A DNA stretch of 64,000 bases, taken from assembly GCF_947497285.1 (NCBI RefSeq), contig NZ_CANMFT010000001.1:434001-498000 (forward strand), in the 5' to 3' direction. Shown one piece after another: positions 28,006 to 36,284 of the stretch (positions within the stretch are counted from its first letter, which is position 1; the number at the start of each line of letters is the position of its first letter). Below the pieces are notes generated by a model. It had not been told where the DNA came from. It saw nothing but the letters and a program-made list of their open reading frames with translations, and did no database searches. This stretch comes from an uncultured Aliiroseovarius sp. Its GTDB lineage: Bacteria; Pseudomonadota; Alphaproteobacteria; Rhodobacterales; Rhodobacteraceae. A program made the position numbers and the translations under genes.

Positions 28006-28006
28006 T

Positions 28007-28381
28007 TTAGTCTGCGCGTGGCGGGGTCAGGCTATCGTCGGCACCGCCCGTCGGGGGCAGCAGGTCCGTGACGTCAGGCGTAACAGGCGCGTCCGTATCC
28101 GGAGCGACCGGTGCTTCAAGCCCAAGCGTATCAATAACCGAACTGTCGGCCGAATTCTTGGCTGCAATGACCGTCAATGTGATCGAGGTGCCCAGAAACG
28201 CAATGGCAAACAGCCAGGTCAACTTGCCCAAGGCCGTGGCAGCCCCGCGCGACGACATGATGCCGCCACCGCCGCCACCGCCGCCGATGCCCAGGCCACC
28301 GCCCTCGGAGCGCTGCAAAAGCACGATCCCGATCAGGCTGAGCGCCAGGATCAGGTGAATGACGAGGATGACGTTTTCCAT
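28007..28381 (-). CDS. secG: Preprotein translocase subunit SecG
   Basis: Small membrane component of SecYEG. The 124-aa protein starts [20 protein letters not shown], followed by the SecG hallmark [20 protein letters not shown] (about 21-40), a second TM ([19 protein letters not shown], about 53-72) and a Pro/Asp-rich cytosolic tail. The frame extends much further upstream through purA antisense, which is spurious; ATG 28381 is the family start. It is divergent from purA with 195 bases between. Confidence 0.93.
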   Translation of the reverse strand: MENVILVIHLILALSLIGIVLLQRSEGGGLGIGGGGGGGGIMSSRGAATALGKLTWLFAIAFLGTSITLTVIAAKNSADSSVIDTLGLEAPVAPDTDAPVTPDVTDLLPPTGGADDSLTPPRAD

Positions 28382-28531
28382 AAGCGACGCTTCCGTGGCT
28401 GGGGTTCGTTTGATCTGCGGGGCTATGTAGGGGAAAAGCGGGGGGGGCGCAAGAAGGCGCGCGTCTGGATTCTGCCCTTTATGCCCTTTGTCACGCCATT
28501 CACGGTTTTCGGCTTTCCCGCAGGGGCTAGT

Positions 28532-28561
28532 CCCGCTATGACCAGTGCGGGTTTTCTTTTT
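28532..28561 (+). terminator. Terminator-like hairpin in the purA leader (possible attenuator)
   Basis: CCCGC at 28532-28536 pairs with GCGGG at 28547-28551, directly followed by TTTTCTTTTT. It ends 15 bases before the purA ATG, with the ribosome site GATAGGAAAA just after. An alternative pairing of GGGG at 28523-28526 with CCC at 28532-28534 would exclude the terminator. No upstream plus-strand gene needs terminating, as secG is divergent. Confidence 0.55.
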
Positions 28562-28576
28562 GATAGGAAAAAGACC

Positions 28577-29872
28577 ATGGCGAATGTCGTTGTTGTAGGC
28601 GCCCAGTGGGGCGATGAAGGAAAAGGCAAGATCGTTGACTGGCTCAGCGAACGTGCCGATGTGATCGCGCGCTTTCAGGGCGGTCACAATGCGGGCCACA
28701 CGCTGGTCGTTGAAGGCGAGGTCTACAAGCTGCACGCTTTGCCATCCGGCGTTGTGCGTGGTGGCAAGCTGTCGGTGATCGGCAACGGCGTCGTGCTGGA
28801 CCCCTGGCACCTGCTGAACGAGATTGAGACGATCACCAAGCAAGGCGTCGACATTTCGCCCGAGACCCTGATGATCGCCGAAAACACGCCGCTGATCTTG
28901 CCGTTCCACGGCGAACTGGACCGCGCGCGCGAAGAGGCCGCCAGCAAGGGCACCAAGATCGGCACCACCGGGCGCGGGATCGGCCCTTGTTATGAAGACA
29001 AGGTTGGCCGCCGAGCGATCCGCGTGGCCGATCTGGCCGATGATACAACGCTGGAAGCGCGTGTTGACCGTGCGCTGCAACACCACGACCCGCTGCGCAA
29101 AGGTCTGGGGATCGAAGCGATCGACCGCGACGCCCTGATTGCGCAGTTGAAGGAGGTCGCGCCGAAGATCCTGCGCTTTGCCGCGCCGGTCTGGAAAGTG
29201 CTGAATGAGAAACGCAAGGCGGGCAAGCGGATTCTGTTTGAAGGGGCGCAAGGCGCGCTTCTGGACATTGACTTCGGCACCTATCCCTTTGTGACCTCGT
29301 CCAACGTGATCGCCGGGCAGGCGGCGACGGGCGTGGGCCTTGGCCCTGGCTCGATCGACTACGTGTTGGGTATCGTGAAGGCCTATACGACCCGCGTGGG
29401 TGAAGGCCCGTTCCCGACCGAGCTTGACGACGCGGACGGCCAACGCCTTGGCGAACGCGGCCATGAATTTGGCACCACGACCGGGCGCAAGCGCCGCTGT
29501 GGTTGGTTCGATGCCGCCCTCGTGCGCCAGACCTGCGCCACCTCGGGTGTGTCCGGGATTTCGCTGACCAAGCTCGACGTTCTGGACGGGTTTGAGACGC
29601 TGAAAATCTGTGTGGGATATGAGCTGGACGGCAAGCGGATGGACTATCTGCCCACCGCGTCGGATCAACAGGCGCGCTGCACGCCGATCTATGAAGAAAT
29701 GCCCGGCTGGTCGGAAACGACCGAAGGCGCGCGCAGTTGGAATGATCTGCCTGCCAACGCGATCAAATACGTGAAACGGGTGGAGGAACTTATCGACTGC
29801 CCGGTCGCTCTTTTGTCCACCAGCCCCGAACGTGACGATACGATTCTTGTCACCGACCCGTTTGCCGATTGA
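28577..29872 (+). CDS. purA: Adenylosuccinate synthetase
   Basis: GTP-dependent synthesis of adenylosuccinate from IMP and aspartate, the first committed step to AMP. The 431-aa protein starts [18 protein letters not shown] with the P-loop-like GDEGKGK at 12-18. [20 protein letters not shown] and the GTP-specificity region LDVLDG near residue 335-340 are also visible. The frame is open 200 codons upstream, but the conserved start is ATG 28577 with AGGAAAA just before. A DUF2842 gene follows 14 bases after its stop. Confidence 0.97.
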   Translation: MANVVVVGAQWGDEGKGKIVDWLSERADVIARFQGGHNAGHTLVVEGEVYKLHALPSGVVRGGKLSVIGNGVVLDPWHLLNEIETITKQGVDISPETLMIAENTPLILPFHGELDRAREEAASKGTKIGTTGRGIGPCYEDKVGRRAIRVADLADDTTLEARVDRALQHHDPLRKGLGIEAIDRDALIAQLKEVAPKILRFAAPVWKVLNEKRKAGKRILFEGAQGALLDIDFGTYPFVTSSNVIAGQAATGVGLGPGSIDYVLGIVKAYTTRVGEGPFPTELDDADGQRLGERGHEFGTTTGRKRRCGWFDAALVRQTCATSGVSGISLTKLDVLDGFETLKICVGYELDGKRMDYLPTASDQQARCTPIYEEMPGWSETTEGARSWNDLPANAIKYVKRVEELIDCPVALLSTSPERDDTILVTDPFAD

Positions 29873-29886
29873 TCGGGCGCGGGTAA

Positions 29887-30159
29887 ATGGCATTGGGATA
29901 CAAAGCACGTAAGCGTTTGTCTTTGCTGGTTTTGCTGGTGGGACTGCCGCTCTATATTCTCGCCGCAGTGTCGGTGGTGGGCATGTTTGACCGCCCGCCG
30001 ATCCTGTTGGAACTGCTGGTCTACATTGTGCTGGGGTTTTTGTGGATGATCCCGCTGCGCAAGGTGTTTCTGGGGGTGGGCAAGGCTGATCCGGACGCAG
30101 ACCCTGACAGCTATCCGCATGACCCGGTTGATCCGGGGGCGGGCGACGACAAGGACTAG
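29887..30159 (+). CDS. DUF2842 membrane protein
   Basis: The 90-aa product has two TM helices (about 11-33 and 38-57) with the DUF2842-like stretch RPPILLELLVYIVLGFLWM and IPLRKVFLGVG, then an acidic Asp/Pro tail. The family is small, alphaproteobacterial and uncharacterised. It lies 14 bases behind purA, and a strong bidirectional terminator follows. CGGG precedes the ATG at a workable distance. Confidence 0.85.
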   Translation: MALGYKARKRLSLLVLLVGLPLYILAAVSVVGMFDRPPILLELLVYIVLGFLWMIPLRKVFLGVGKADPDADPDSYPHDPVDPGAGDDKD

Positions 30160-30216
30160 CCGGCCAGAGCGAGACGACAGGGCGAAGACGCGAACCTCGC
30201 GCATGCCCCCAACCAA

Positions 30217-30250
30217 AAAAGGGGCCCCGAAACGGAGCCCCTTTTGTTTT
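30217..30250. terminator. Bidirectional rho-independent terminator
   Basis: AAAAGGGGC pairs with GCCCCTTTT, with CCG-AAA-CGG stacked inside (30217-30245), followed by GTTTTT on the plus strand and an A/T tract on the other side. It separates the converging DUF2842 gene and the acidic-protein gene. Confidence 0.9.
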
Positions 30251-30266
30251 TCAGTGTGGTTTGCGA

Positions 30267-32492
30267 TCAGGCCGTCTGGCGACCGCCTTCTTTTTTGGCA
30301 CTGTCGGCCAGCGAGAAACGGCCGCGACCAAGCTTCACGATCCGTCCTTCGCGCAGCAAGCGCCCGAAAGCACGCAAGCCTTCTTCGCGTGAAATACCGC
30401 CATTGACGTTCAGTCCCATCACAAGGTGTAAAACCTTGGGACGGCTGAATTCTGTCACGCCCTGCTCTTCAGACAGGAAGGTGGCGGCGGCATGCAGAAG
30501 ACCGGTCATGTCAGAGGCATCTGCGCCATTCACATAGGCGGCAAAAGCTTCGACATTGGCGTCATTCTTGGCCGAGCGAGCGGCGGCGACGTTGTCGTCC
30601 TCCACCATGGCTTTGCGCAAGTCGTCATGGGCCAGATCGTCGCTGTGGTCCGCGCCAACCACCTCATCGGCAGCATCATCGTCCTTTGCGCTGGTGCCGT
30701 CCGATGCTTCGGTGGCGCCCAACTGGTCACGATTGATCCGGCGCGGGCGCACCACACGGGCGGGTTTGACTGGCTCGTCAGAACTGGGCGACGCGGCCAC
30801 TTCTGTCGGCGCCTCGTCGATACGCTGTTCAGACACCAACACCAACGGAGCCATACGGCGCGTGGCGTGTTCGGCATCTGCCCGGCCCGGACGACGCGGG
30901 CGCACGGCGCGCGCCAGATCTTCGCGATACTGGTCTTCGTCCAGTCCTTCGCTGTCATCTTCGCCTGCATCTTCGTCGGCACGTTTGGCTTGAACAGCGG
31001 CCTTCAAATGCTCGATCGAGTTGCGACGACGCGACACTTCCTGGCTGCCCATCTTGTCGTTGGTTTCGGCAAGAATACGGTTCAGCGTTTCATCGCTTTG
31101 ATCAGCAGCGCCGTTGTCAAAAACCTGTTCGCGGCGGTCACGGCGCTCTCCGGTTTTCACTTCGCGGTCGATCAGCGTCAAAAGTGCCTCGGCGTCCACA
31201 TCTTCACCGGCGTCTTCGCCTGATGCGGTGTCGTCCGCTGCGCTGTCTTCTTGGGCCTTGGCCAGATCAGCCAACAAGTCCTCTTCATCTTCGTCTGTCA
31301 ACGACGGGTCGGAACTGTCAGTGTCCAGCGCAATCGCTTCTTTGCCATCATCGCGGCGCAGGCGTTTGACATGGACGATACGACCGACCGGACGCAGCGG
31401 CGCCGGGTCATCTTCGTCGCTTGTGTCTTCGTCGAACGCGTGCTCCAGCACATTGGCGATCTCGTCATCAGATGTCAGCGTGTCGTCTTCGTCTTCATAG
31501 TCCTCGTCGCTGTCATCGTCGGACGCGTCATAAGTGTCCATCTGGGACAGGATAGCGTCGACATCGTCATCGGTATCGTCCAGTTTCACCTTGTCGTCAT
31601 CCGACAGGACAAGCGGTTCGGACGCATCATCTGCGACCTCACGCTCTGCGTCATCGGACACGTCGTCCTGACCGGCTTCGGTGTCGTCGTCTTGCGCCAA
31701 AGCCTGAACACTGTCCTGAACATCAGCTTCAGCTTCTTGCTCCGTGACGGTGTTTTCAGCTGCAACAGCAGCCTCAGGGGTCTGCTCGACCAGGTCTTCG
31801 TTGGTGTCGGACACCAGAGCGGCTGCGGGGATCGGCGAGTCTTCGATCTGATCCACATCCGTGTCGTCTTCGTCCTGGAAGAAGGACGTGATGTCCTCAT
31901 CTTCGGCGTAGTCGTCCAGGGTTTCTTCAGCGTTCACAACGGCGCGAATGCGAAGAAGCTTGGCGGCTGCGCTGTCGGCCGCGGCGTCGGCGTCCAAGTC
32001 AGGCATGGCCTCGGCCGTGGGCACAGAAGGTGCAGGGACCGGCTCCGGTTGAGGCGCGGCGGCCTGCGGTTCAGCACGCTCAGCCGTTTCAGCAACGGGC
32101 GCCTTGGCCACCGGCGCTTCTGCGCTTGGCGTTTCATCCGGCGCAACGGGTGCGTCGGCGTCGGTCTGATCTGTATCCAACAGGGCTTCGCCTGCCACAA
32201 GCGTGGCACCGGTCTTGGTCACGGCGGGCAGGGCAGAGCCTTCCTGACGCAACACAATACCGTCGTCTCCGACACGGGCTTCGACGCGCTTTTGCACTTC
32301 GCGTTCAGCGATACGGTGTAGCATTTCAGCATCCGGAGTCGGAGGCTCTGCACCAAAGTAGCGATCGTCAGCTGCCAGATCGCGGAAATACTCCGCAATC
32401 GACTTCATCGTGCCGAAGGGTTCATCGAATCCTTCAAGCGTGCACGAAAACGTGCCGTAGGATACAGTGAGAATCTTGCTATTGCTCACCAT
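30267..32492 (-). CDS. Large acidic low-complexity protein with conserved ends, function unknown
   Basis: The 741-aa protein has three visible parts. Residues 1-80 look folded and ordered (ILTVSYGTFSCTLEGFDEPF, IAEYFRDLAADDRYFGAEPP). Residues about 85-600 are strongly acidic and Ala/Pro/Ser-rich, with runs of Asp and Glu (for example DDDSDEDYEDEDD), hence likely disordered. The last 110 residues form a compact domain (FLSEEQGVTEFSRPKVLHLV to LREGRIVKLGRGRFSL) that looks like a winged helix. No signal peptide or TM segment is seen. The bias is Asp/Glu with interspersed basic RRPGR patches, suggesting a cytosolic nucleic-acid or protein-binding scaffold. ATG 32492 is followed at once by GTG 32489. 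Confidence 0.85.
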   Translation of the reverse strand: MVSNSKILTVSYGTFSCTLEGFDEPFGTMKSIAEYFRDLAADDRYFGAEPPTPDAEMLHRIAEREVQKRVEARVGDDGIVLRQEGSALPAVTKTGATLVAGEALLDTDQTDADAPVAPDETPSAEAPVAKAPVAETAERAEPQAAAPQPEPVPAPSVPTAEAMPDLDADAAADSAAAKLLRIRAVVNAEETLDDYAEDEDITSFFQDEDDTDVDQIEDSPIPAAALVSDTNEDLVEQTPEAAVAAENTVTEQEAEADVQDSVQALAQDDDTEAGQDDVSDDAEREVADDASEPLVLSDDDKVKLDDTDDDVDAILSQMDTYDASDDDSDEDYEDEDDTLTSDDEIANVLEHAFDEDTSDEDDPAPLRPVGRIVHVKRLRRDDGKEAIALDTDSSDPSLTDEDEEDLLADLAKAQEDSAADDTASGEDAGEDVDAEALLTLIDREVKTGERRDRREQVFDNGAADQSDETLNRILAETNDKMGSQEVSRRRNSIEHLKAAVQAKRADEDAGEDDSEGLDEDQYREDLARAVRPRRPGRADAEHATRRMAPLVLVSEQRIDEAPTEVAASPSSDEPVKPARVVRPRRINRDQLGATEASDGTSAKDDDAADEVVGADHSDDLAHDDLRKAMVEDDNVAAARSAKNDANVEAFAAYVNGADASDMTGLLHAAATFLSEEQGVTEFSRPKVLHLVMGLNVNGGISREEGLRAFGRLLREGRIVKLGRGRFSLADSAKKEGGRQTA

Positions 32493-32637
32493 AGGTAACT
32501 CGCTTTCTCCCCCGATCCAGCAACAGTATGTTTACCATGCGGTGTCTCGGGAAATTCAACAAAACCGCGAAATTCACGGTATTTTTTCCGGGCAGGAATG
32601 TGTTTAGTTTCTGAAATTTAGACAATACTGAGGCAGA

Positions 32638-33300
32638 ATGCATCATTTTCCACATTTTGAACACAATGTAACCCTTCTGGGCGGTGGAAACGTTAACCCA
32701 AAGAATCTTTCCGAATGTTTGACGCTGGCACCGAATCTGGTGGCGGCGGACGGCGCGGCGGATCAGGCGCTGGCATTGGGGCATGTTCCGGCAGCGGTTG
32801 TGGGCGATATGGATTCGGTTTCTGTTTCAGCACGCGAAACAATCGGCGCGGCGCGGTTTCACGAAACACCAGACCAGAATCGGACCGATTTCGACAAGGC
32901 GCTTGAGCTGGTAAAGGCCCCCATTATACTGGGTGTCGGCTTTATGGGCGGTCGCTTGGACCATGAATTGGCTTGCTATAATGCGCTTGTGCGCCAACAC
33001 GAAAAGCCCGCCATTCTGGTCGGAGAGGTGGATATCTGCTTTCACCTGTCGCGTGAAATCTTGCTTGATCTGCCGGTCGGCACCCGTCTGTCACTGTTTC
33101 CAATGGCGCAGGTAATCGCGCAGGGCACAGGGCTGGTCTGGCCGGTCGAAGATTTGGCGATGGCACCATGGGGAACGATCGGAACCTCGAACGAAACAGG
33201 CTCACCGCGCGTCACGCTTGCGGCGGATCGGGCTGGTCTGTTGGTGATTCTGCCGCGCGGAGTGCTGCGTCAGGCGATTGCCGCTCTCAGTCGGCACTGA
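32638..33300 (+). CDS. Thiamine pyrophosphokinase
   Basis: Transfers pyrophosphate from ATP to thiamine to make TPP. The 220-aa protein has the family motifs AADGAAD (about 38-44), VVGDMDSV (about 56-63), DQNRTDFDKAL (about 80-90) and GGRLDHELA (about 104-112). It starts at ATG 32638 and is divergent from the acidic-protein gene with 145 bases between. It is convergent with the serine dehydratase gene, 3 bases between stops. Confidence 0.93.
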   Translation: MHHFPHFEHNVTLLGGGNVNPKNLSECLTLAPNLVAADGAADQALALGHVPAAVVGDMDSVSVSARETIGAARFHETPDQNRTDFDKALELVKAPIILGVGFMGGRLDHELACYNALVRQHEKPAILVGEVDICFHLSREILLDLPVGTRLSLFPMAQVIAQGTGLVWPVEDLAMAPWGTIGTSNETGSPRVTLAADRAGLLVILPRGVLRQAIAALSRH

Positions 33301-33303
33301 CGG

Positions 33304-34683
33304 TCAGCAATTGGGCACATTCACGGCAAGCCCACCCAACGAAGTCTCTTTATACTTTACGCTCATATCCTGCCCGGTTTCGAACATCGTCTTGATGCAG
33401 GCGTCCAGCGGGACAAGATGAGTGCCATCGCCGCGCAACGCCAGCGACGCGGCCGACACGGCCTTGATCGCCCCCAGCCCGTTGCGTTCGATACAGGGCA
33501 CTTGCACCAGCCCGCGCACCGGGTCACAGGTCAAACCCAGATGGTGTTCCAACGCGATCTCGGCGGCGTTCTCGATCTGCATCGGCGTGCCGCCCATCAC
33601 GGCGCACAGCCCGGCTGCGGCCATTGCGCTGGCCGACCCGACCTCGGCCTGGCACCCGGCTTCGGCGCCAGAGATCGAGGCGTTGTGCTTGATGATCCCA
33701 CCGATCGCAGACGCAGTCAGCAGAAAGTCGTGAATGCGCGAGGGCGCGGCACCGGGCACATGATGCAGCCAGTATCGCACCACCGCTGGCAAGACACCGG
33801 CGGCGCCATTGGTCGGGCTGGTGACCACCTGACCGCCGGCTGCGTTTTCTTCATTCACGGCCATCGCGTAGACGCTCATCCAATCGTTGATCGTATGCGG
33901 GGCCGACAGGTTCAGCCCCTGTTCGGCCATCAGGCTGTCGTGAATGGCTTTGGCGCGCCGTCGCACCAACAGCCCGCCGGGAAGGATACCGTCATTGGCC
34001 ATCCCCCGGTCGATACAGTCATTCATGACCCCCCATATGCGGTCCAGCCCTGCGGCAAGGGCGTCTGGGTCAAGGTGGACAAGTTCGTTTTCGCGCTTCA
34101 TCTGGGCGATGGTGTTGCCTGAGGCCTTGGCCATGTCGAGCATCTGGACCGCGGTTTCGAACGGATAGGGATGTGCCTTTGCGTCGCGCGCATCCAGCGC
34201 CGCCTCGCGCGCTTGTTCTGCTTCGGTGACGACGAACCCGCCACCGATGGAGTAATAGACCTCGCGCGCGACCACGTCGCCTTGGGCGTCGGTCGCCATA
34301 AGCTGCATGCCATTGGCGTGGCCGGGCAGGGCAGTCTCGTAGTCAAAGATCAGATCGTCTTTCGGAACGAAGGCGAGGCGGCCAAGGCCCTTCGGGCTGA
34401 CCGTTCCGGTGCGCGCGATGTCGGCCAATATGGCTTCGGCCTTGGCGTGATCATAGCTGTCCGGCAGAACCCCGGCCAAACCAAGGATCGTGGCGCGGTC
34501 GGTTGCGTGCCCGACCCCCGTGAAGGCGAGTGAGCCGTGCAATGAGGCGCGCAGCCCGGCCACCTTGAACGGTTGAGCGCGCAGGTGATCAAGAAACCGC
34601 CCACCGGCGACCATCGGTCCCATCGTGTGCGACGAACTGGGGCCGACCCCGACTTTGAACATGTCGAATACGGACAAAAACAT
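33304..34683 (-). CDS. L-serine ammonia-lyase (iron-sulfur serine dehydratase)
   Basis: Deaminates L-serine to pyruvate and ammonia using a 4Fe-4S cluster. The 459-aa single-chain protein begins MFLSVFDMFKVGVGPSSSHT with the phosphate/substrate loop of the family. The cluster cysteines lie in CQAEVGSAS, LTCDPVRGLVQVPC and the adjacent segment. ATG 34683 is chosen over an upstream codon 18 bases away because GAGG is 5 bases before it. The fused alpha-beta order matches SdaA-type enzymes. Confidence 0.93.
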   Translation of the reverse strand: MFLSVFDMFKVGVGPSSSHTMGPMVAGGRFLDHLRAQPFKVAGLRASLHGSLAFTGVGHATDRATILGLAGVLPDSYDHAKAEAILADIARTGTVSPKGLGRLAFVPKDDLIFDYETALPGHANGMQLMATDAQGDVVAREVYYSIGGGFVVTEAEQAREAALDARDAKAHPYPFETAVQMLDMAKASGNTIAQMKRENELVHLDPDALAAGLDRIWGVMNDCIDRGMANDGILPGGLLVRRRAKAIHDSLMAEQGLNLSAPHTINDWMSVYAMAVNEENAAGGQVVTSPTNGAAGVLPAVVRYWLHHVPGAAPSRIHDFLLTASAIGGIIKHNASISGAEAGCQAEVGSASAMAAAGLCAVMGGTPMQIENAAEIALEHHLGLTCDPVRGLVQVPCIERNGLGAIKAVSAASLALRGDGTHLVPLDACIKTMFETGQDMSVKYKETSLGGLAVNVPNC

Positions 34684-34763
34684 GATGACCTCGCGCGGCA
34701 AGAATTCAGGACAGCTTGGGCGATCGGAAAAGTTTTGTCAGCGCGAAAACGACACTTTGCGGG

Positions 34764-35117
34764 TCAGTCCGGCCGCGTCAGCACAAATGCAGCCCCAGCG
34801 CCCATCAAAACGCCCTGCGCCAATAGCACCCAAACTGGCGCGCCAAGGATAAGGGAGACGACAAAGACCAGCGTCATCATGGTCACGGCCAAAGTCTTTG
34901 CGCGTCGTGAAATGGCGCCGCGGTCTTCCCAATCCTGTATGGCGGGACCGAAATGCGCGTGTTCGATCAGCCAGGCCCGTGCCTTGGGGCTTCCCTTGCC
35001 GAAGGCGAAAGCAGCGACCAGCAGGAAGGGTGTCGTGGGCAGCACTGGCAGCACCACACCGATAAGCCCAAGGGCCACGGCGCCCCAGCCTAACGCGATG
35101 TAGAAATACCTGCCCAT
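34764..35117 (-). CDS. DUF454 (YbaN-like) membrane protein
   Basis: The 117-aa protein begins MGRYFYIALGWGAVALGLIG with the family motif VLPTTPFLLVAAFAFGKGS (about 28-46), then RAKTLAVTMMTLVF and a final TM helix. Three to four TM segments are likely. The frame is open upstream across rpiA antisense; the YbaN start is ATG 35117. It is followed 80 bases later by the serine dehydratase gene on the same strand. Function is unknown. Confidence 0.86.
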   Translation of the reverse strand: MGRYFYIALGWGAVALGLIGVVLPVLPTTPFLLVAAFAFGKGSPKARAWLIEHAHFGPAIQDWEDRGAISRRAKTLAVTMMTLVFVVSLILGAPVWVLLAQGVLMGAGAAFVLTRPD

Positions 35118-35334
35118 ATTGCACCCGACCCGGTTTGCGCCCGCAAGCTTTGGGCCAAGCGGCAAAGTTTGTCCACCCGGCCAAAACGTCGCGTCGGCGC
35201 TGTGGGGGGGCGACGGCGGCAGGCAGCAGCGTGCAGTTTTTCGCGCGCTGGTGTGATCGGGCCTCGCCACGCAACGCCCTTGGCCGTATAACGCCACGAA
35301 CTTCATATATGTGCCACAAAGGGGAATCGCTGCC

Positions 35335-36117
35335 ATGGCTGGGGAACTGTCGCCAATTGACACCGCTAAATTCGTTGCTGCCAAACGCGCGGTCCAATTT
35401 GTCGAAGACGGCATGCGCGTGGGGCTTGGCACCGGTTCGACCGCCGCCTGGATGGTGCGTTGCTTGGGCGAAATGGTGCGCCAGGACGGCTTGAAGATCA
35501 TTGGCGTGCCGACCAGCACGCGCACCGCAGACCTGGCGCGGCAAGTGGGGATCGAGGTGACAACCCTGGACGATGCCAAGTGGCTGGATCTGACCATTGA
35601 TGGCACAGATGAATATGACGCTGACCTGTGCCTGATCAAAGGTGGCGGTGGGGCGCATCTTCAGGAAAAGATCGTGGCAACCGCATCGGACCGGATGATC
35701 GTGATCGCCGACCCCTCGAAATCGGTCGAACATCTGGGGGCGTTCCCCTTGCCGATCGAGGTCATTCGATTCGGCTGGCAGACCACCAAGTCGCTGGTCG
35801 AAGAAATGCTGGGCGCTGTCGACGTTCTGGGCACGGAAACGAGCCTGCGGATGAATGGCGATGCGGCCTTTATCTCGGACGAAGGCAACCACATCCTTGA
35901 TCTGCACGTGAAACGCATTGGCGACCCGCGCAAACTGTCGATGGTGCTGAACCAGATCCCCGGCGTGGTCGAAAACGGGCTGTTCATCGACATCTGTGAT
36001 ACTGTCGTGGTCGGCCATGGTGACGGCCGGGTCGAGGTGATCGACATCAACGCAGGCACGCGCGAAGAGGGCCGGATTGAATTCACCGAGACCGACAACA
36101 TCTTTGCGGACCTATGA
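35335..36117 (+). CDS. rpiA: Ribose-5-phosphate isomerase A
   Basis: Interconverts ribose-5-P and ribulose-5-P in the pentose phosphate pathway. The 260-aa protein has VGLGTGSTAAWMV (about 29-41), DGTDEYD (about 90-96) and the active-site loop LIKGGGGAHLQEKI (about 99-112). ATG 35335 is preferred over GTG 35311; AAAGGGG lies at 35318-35324, about 10 bases upstream. DUF454 is divergent. The next gene gor is 167 bases away. Confidence 0.96.
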   Translation: MAGELSPIDTAKFVAAKRAVQFVEDGMRVGLGTGSTAAWMVRCLGEMVRQDGLKIIGVPTSTRTADLARQVGIEVTTLDDAKWLDLTIDGTDEYDADLCLIKGGGGAHLQEKIVATASDRMIVIADPSKSVEHLGAFPLPIEVIRFGWQTTKSLVEEMLGAVDVLGTETSLRMNGDAAFISDEGNHILDLHVKRIGDPRKLSMVLNQIPGVVENGLFIDICDTVVVGHGDGRVEVIDINAGTREEGRIEFTETDNIFADL

Positions 36118-36284
36118 CGGCGCAGCGGCCAAGATGAGGCCACGGTGGGTCGGTCCGCGCGCTCCACACGCGACATTGTGACACTTGTTACCGTCTCGGC
36201 TCTGGAATGCCGGGGGCGAAGAACATAGCTTGCCCCGGAAATGGAACCAATTGCCCCCTGTGAGGCGAAGAAAGGCAAAGTGAC

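Noticed and set aside
27760-28006. A tRNA gene between pyrG and secG, as near secG in enterobacteria
   Set aside because: No T-loop GTTC motif with a matching acceptor stem is present; the only structure is the palindrome at 27963-28005.
27968-28576. N-terminal extension of purA by about 200 codons
   Set aside because: It runs antisense through secG and a hairpin leader; PurA homology begins at ATG 28577.
28007-29908. 633-aa minus-strand open frame spanning purA and secG
   Set aside because: Only the last 124 codons are SecG. The rest is antisense to the clearly conserved purA coding sequence.
31251-32321. 356-aa plus-strand frame over the acidic protein
   Set aside because: Val/Phe/Arg-rich composition is the mirror of the Asp/Glu-rich codons opposite; no start signal or domain is seen.
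32479-32784. 101-aa minus-strand frame overlapping thiamine pyrophosphokinase
   Set aside because: It overlaps the start of a convincing kinase gene on the other strand and lacks a ribosome site or recognisable domain.
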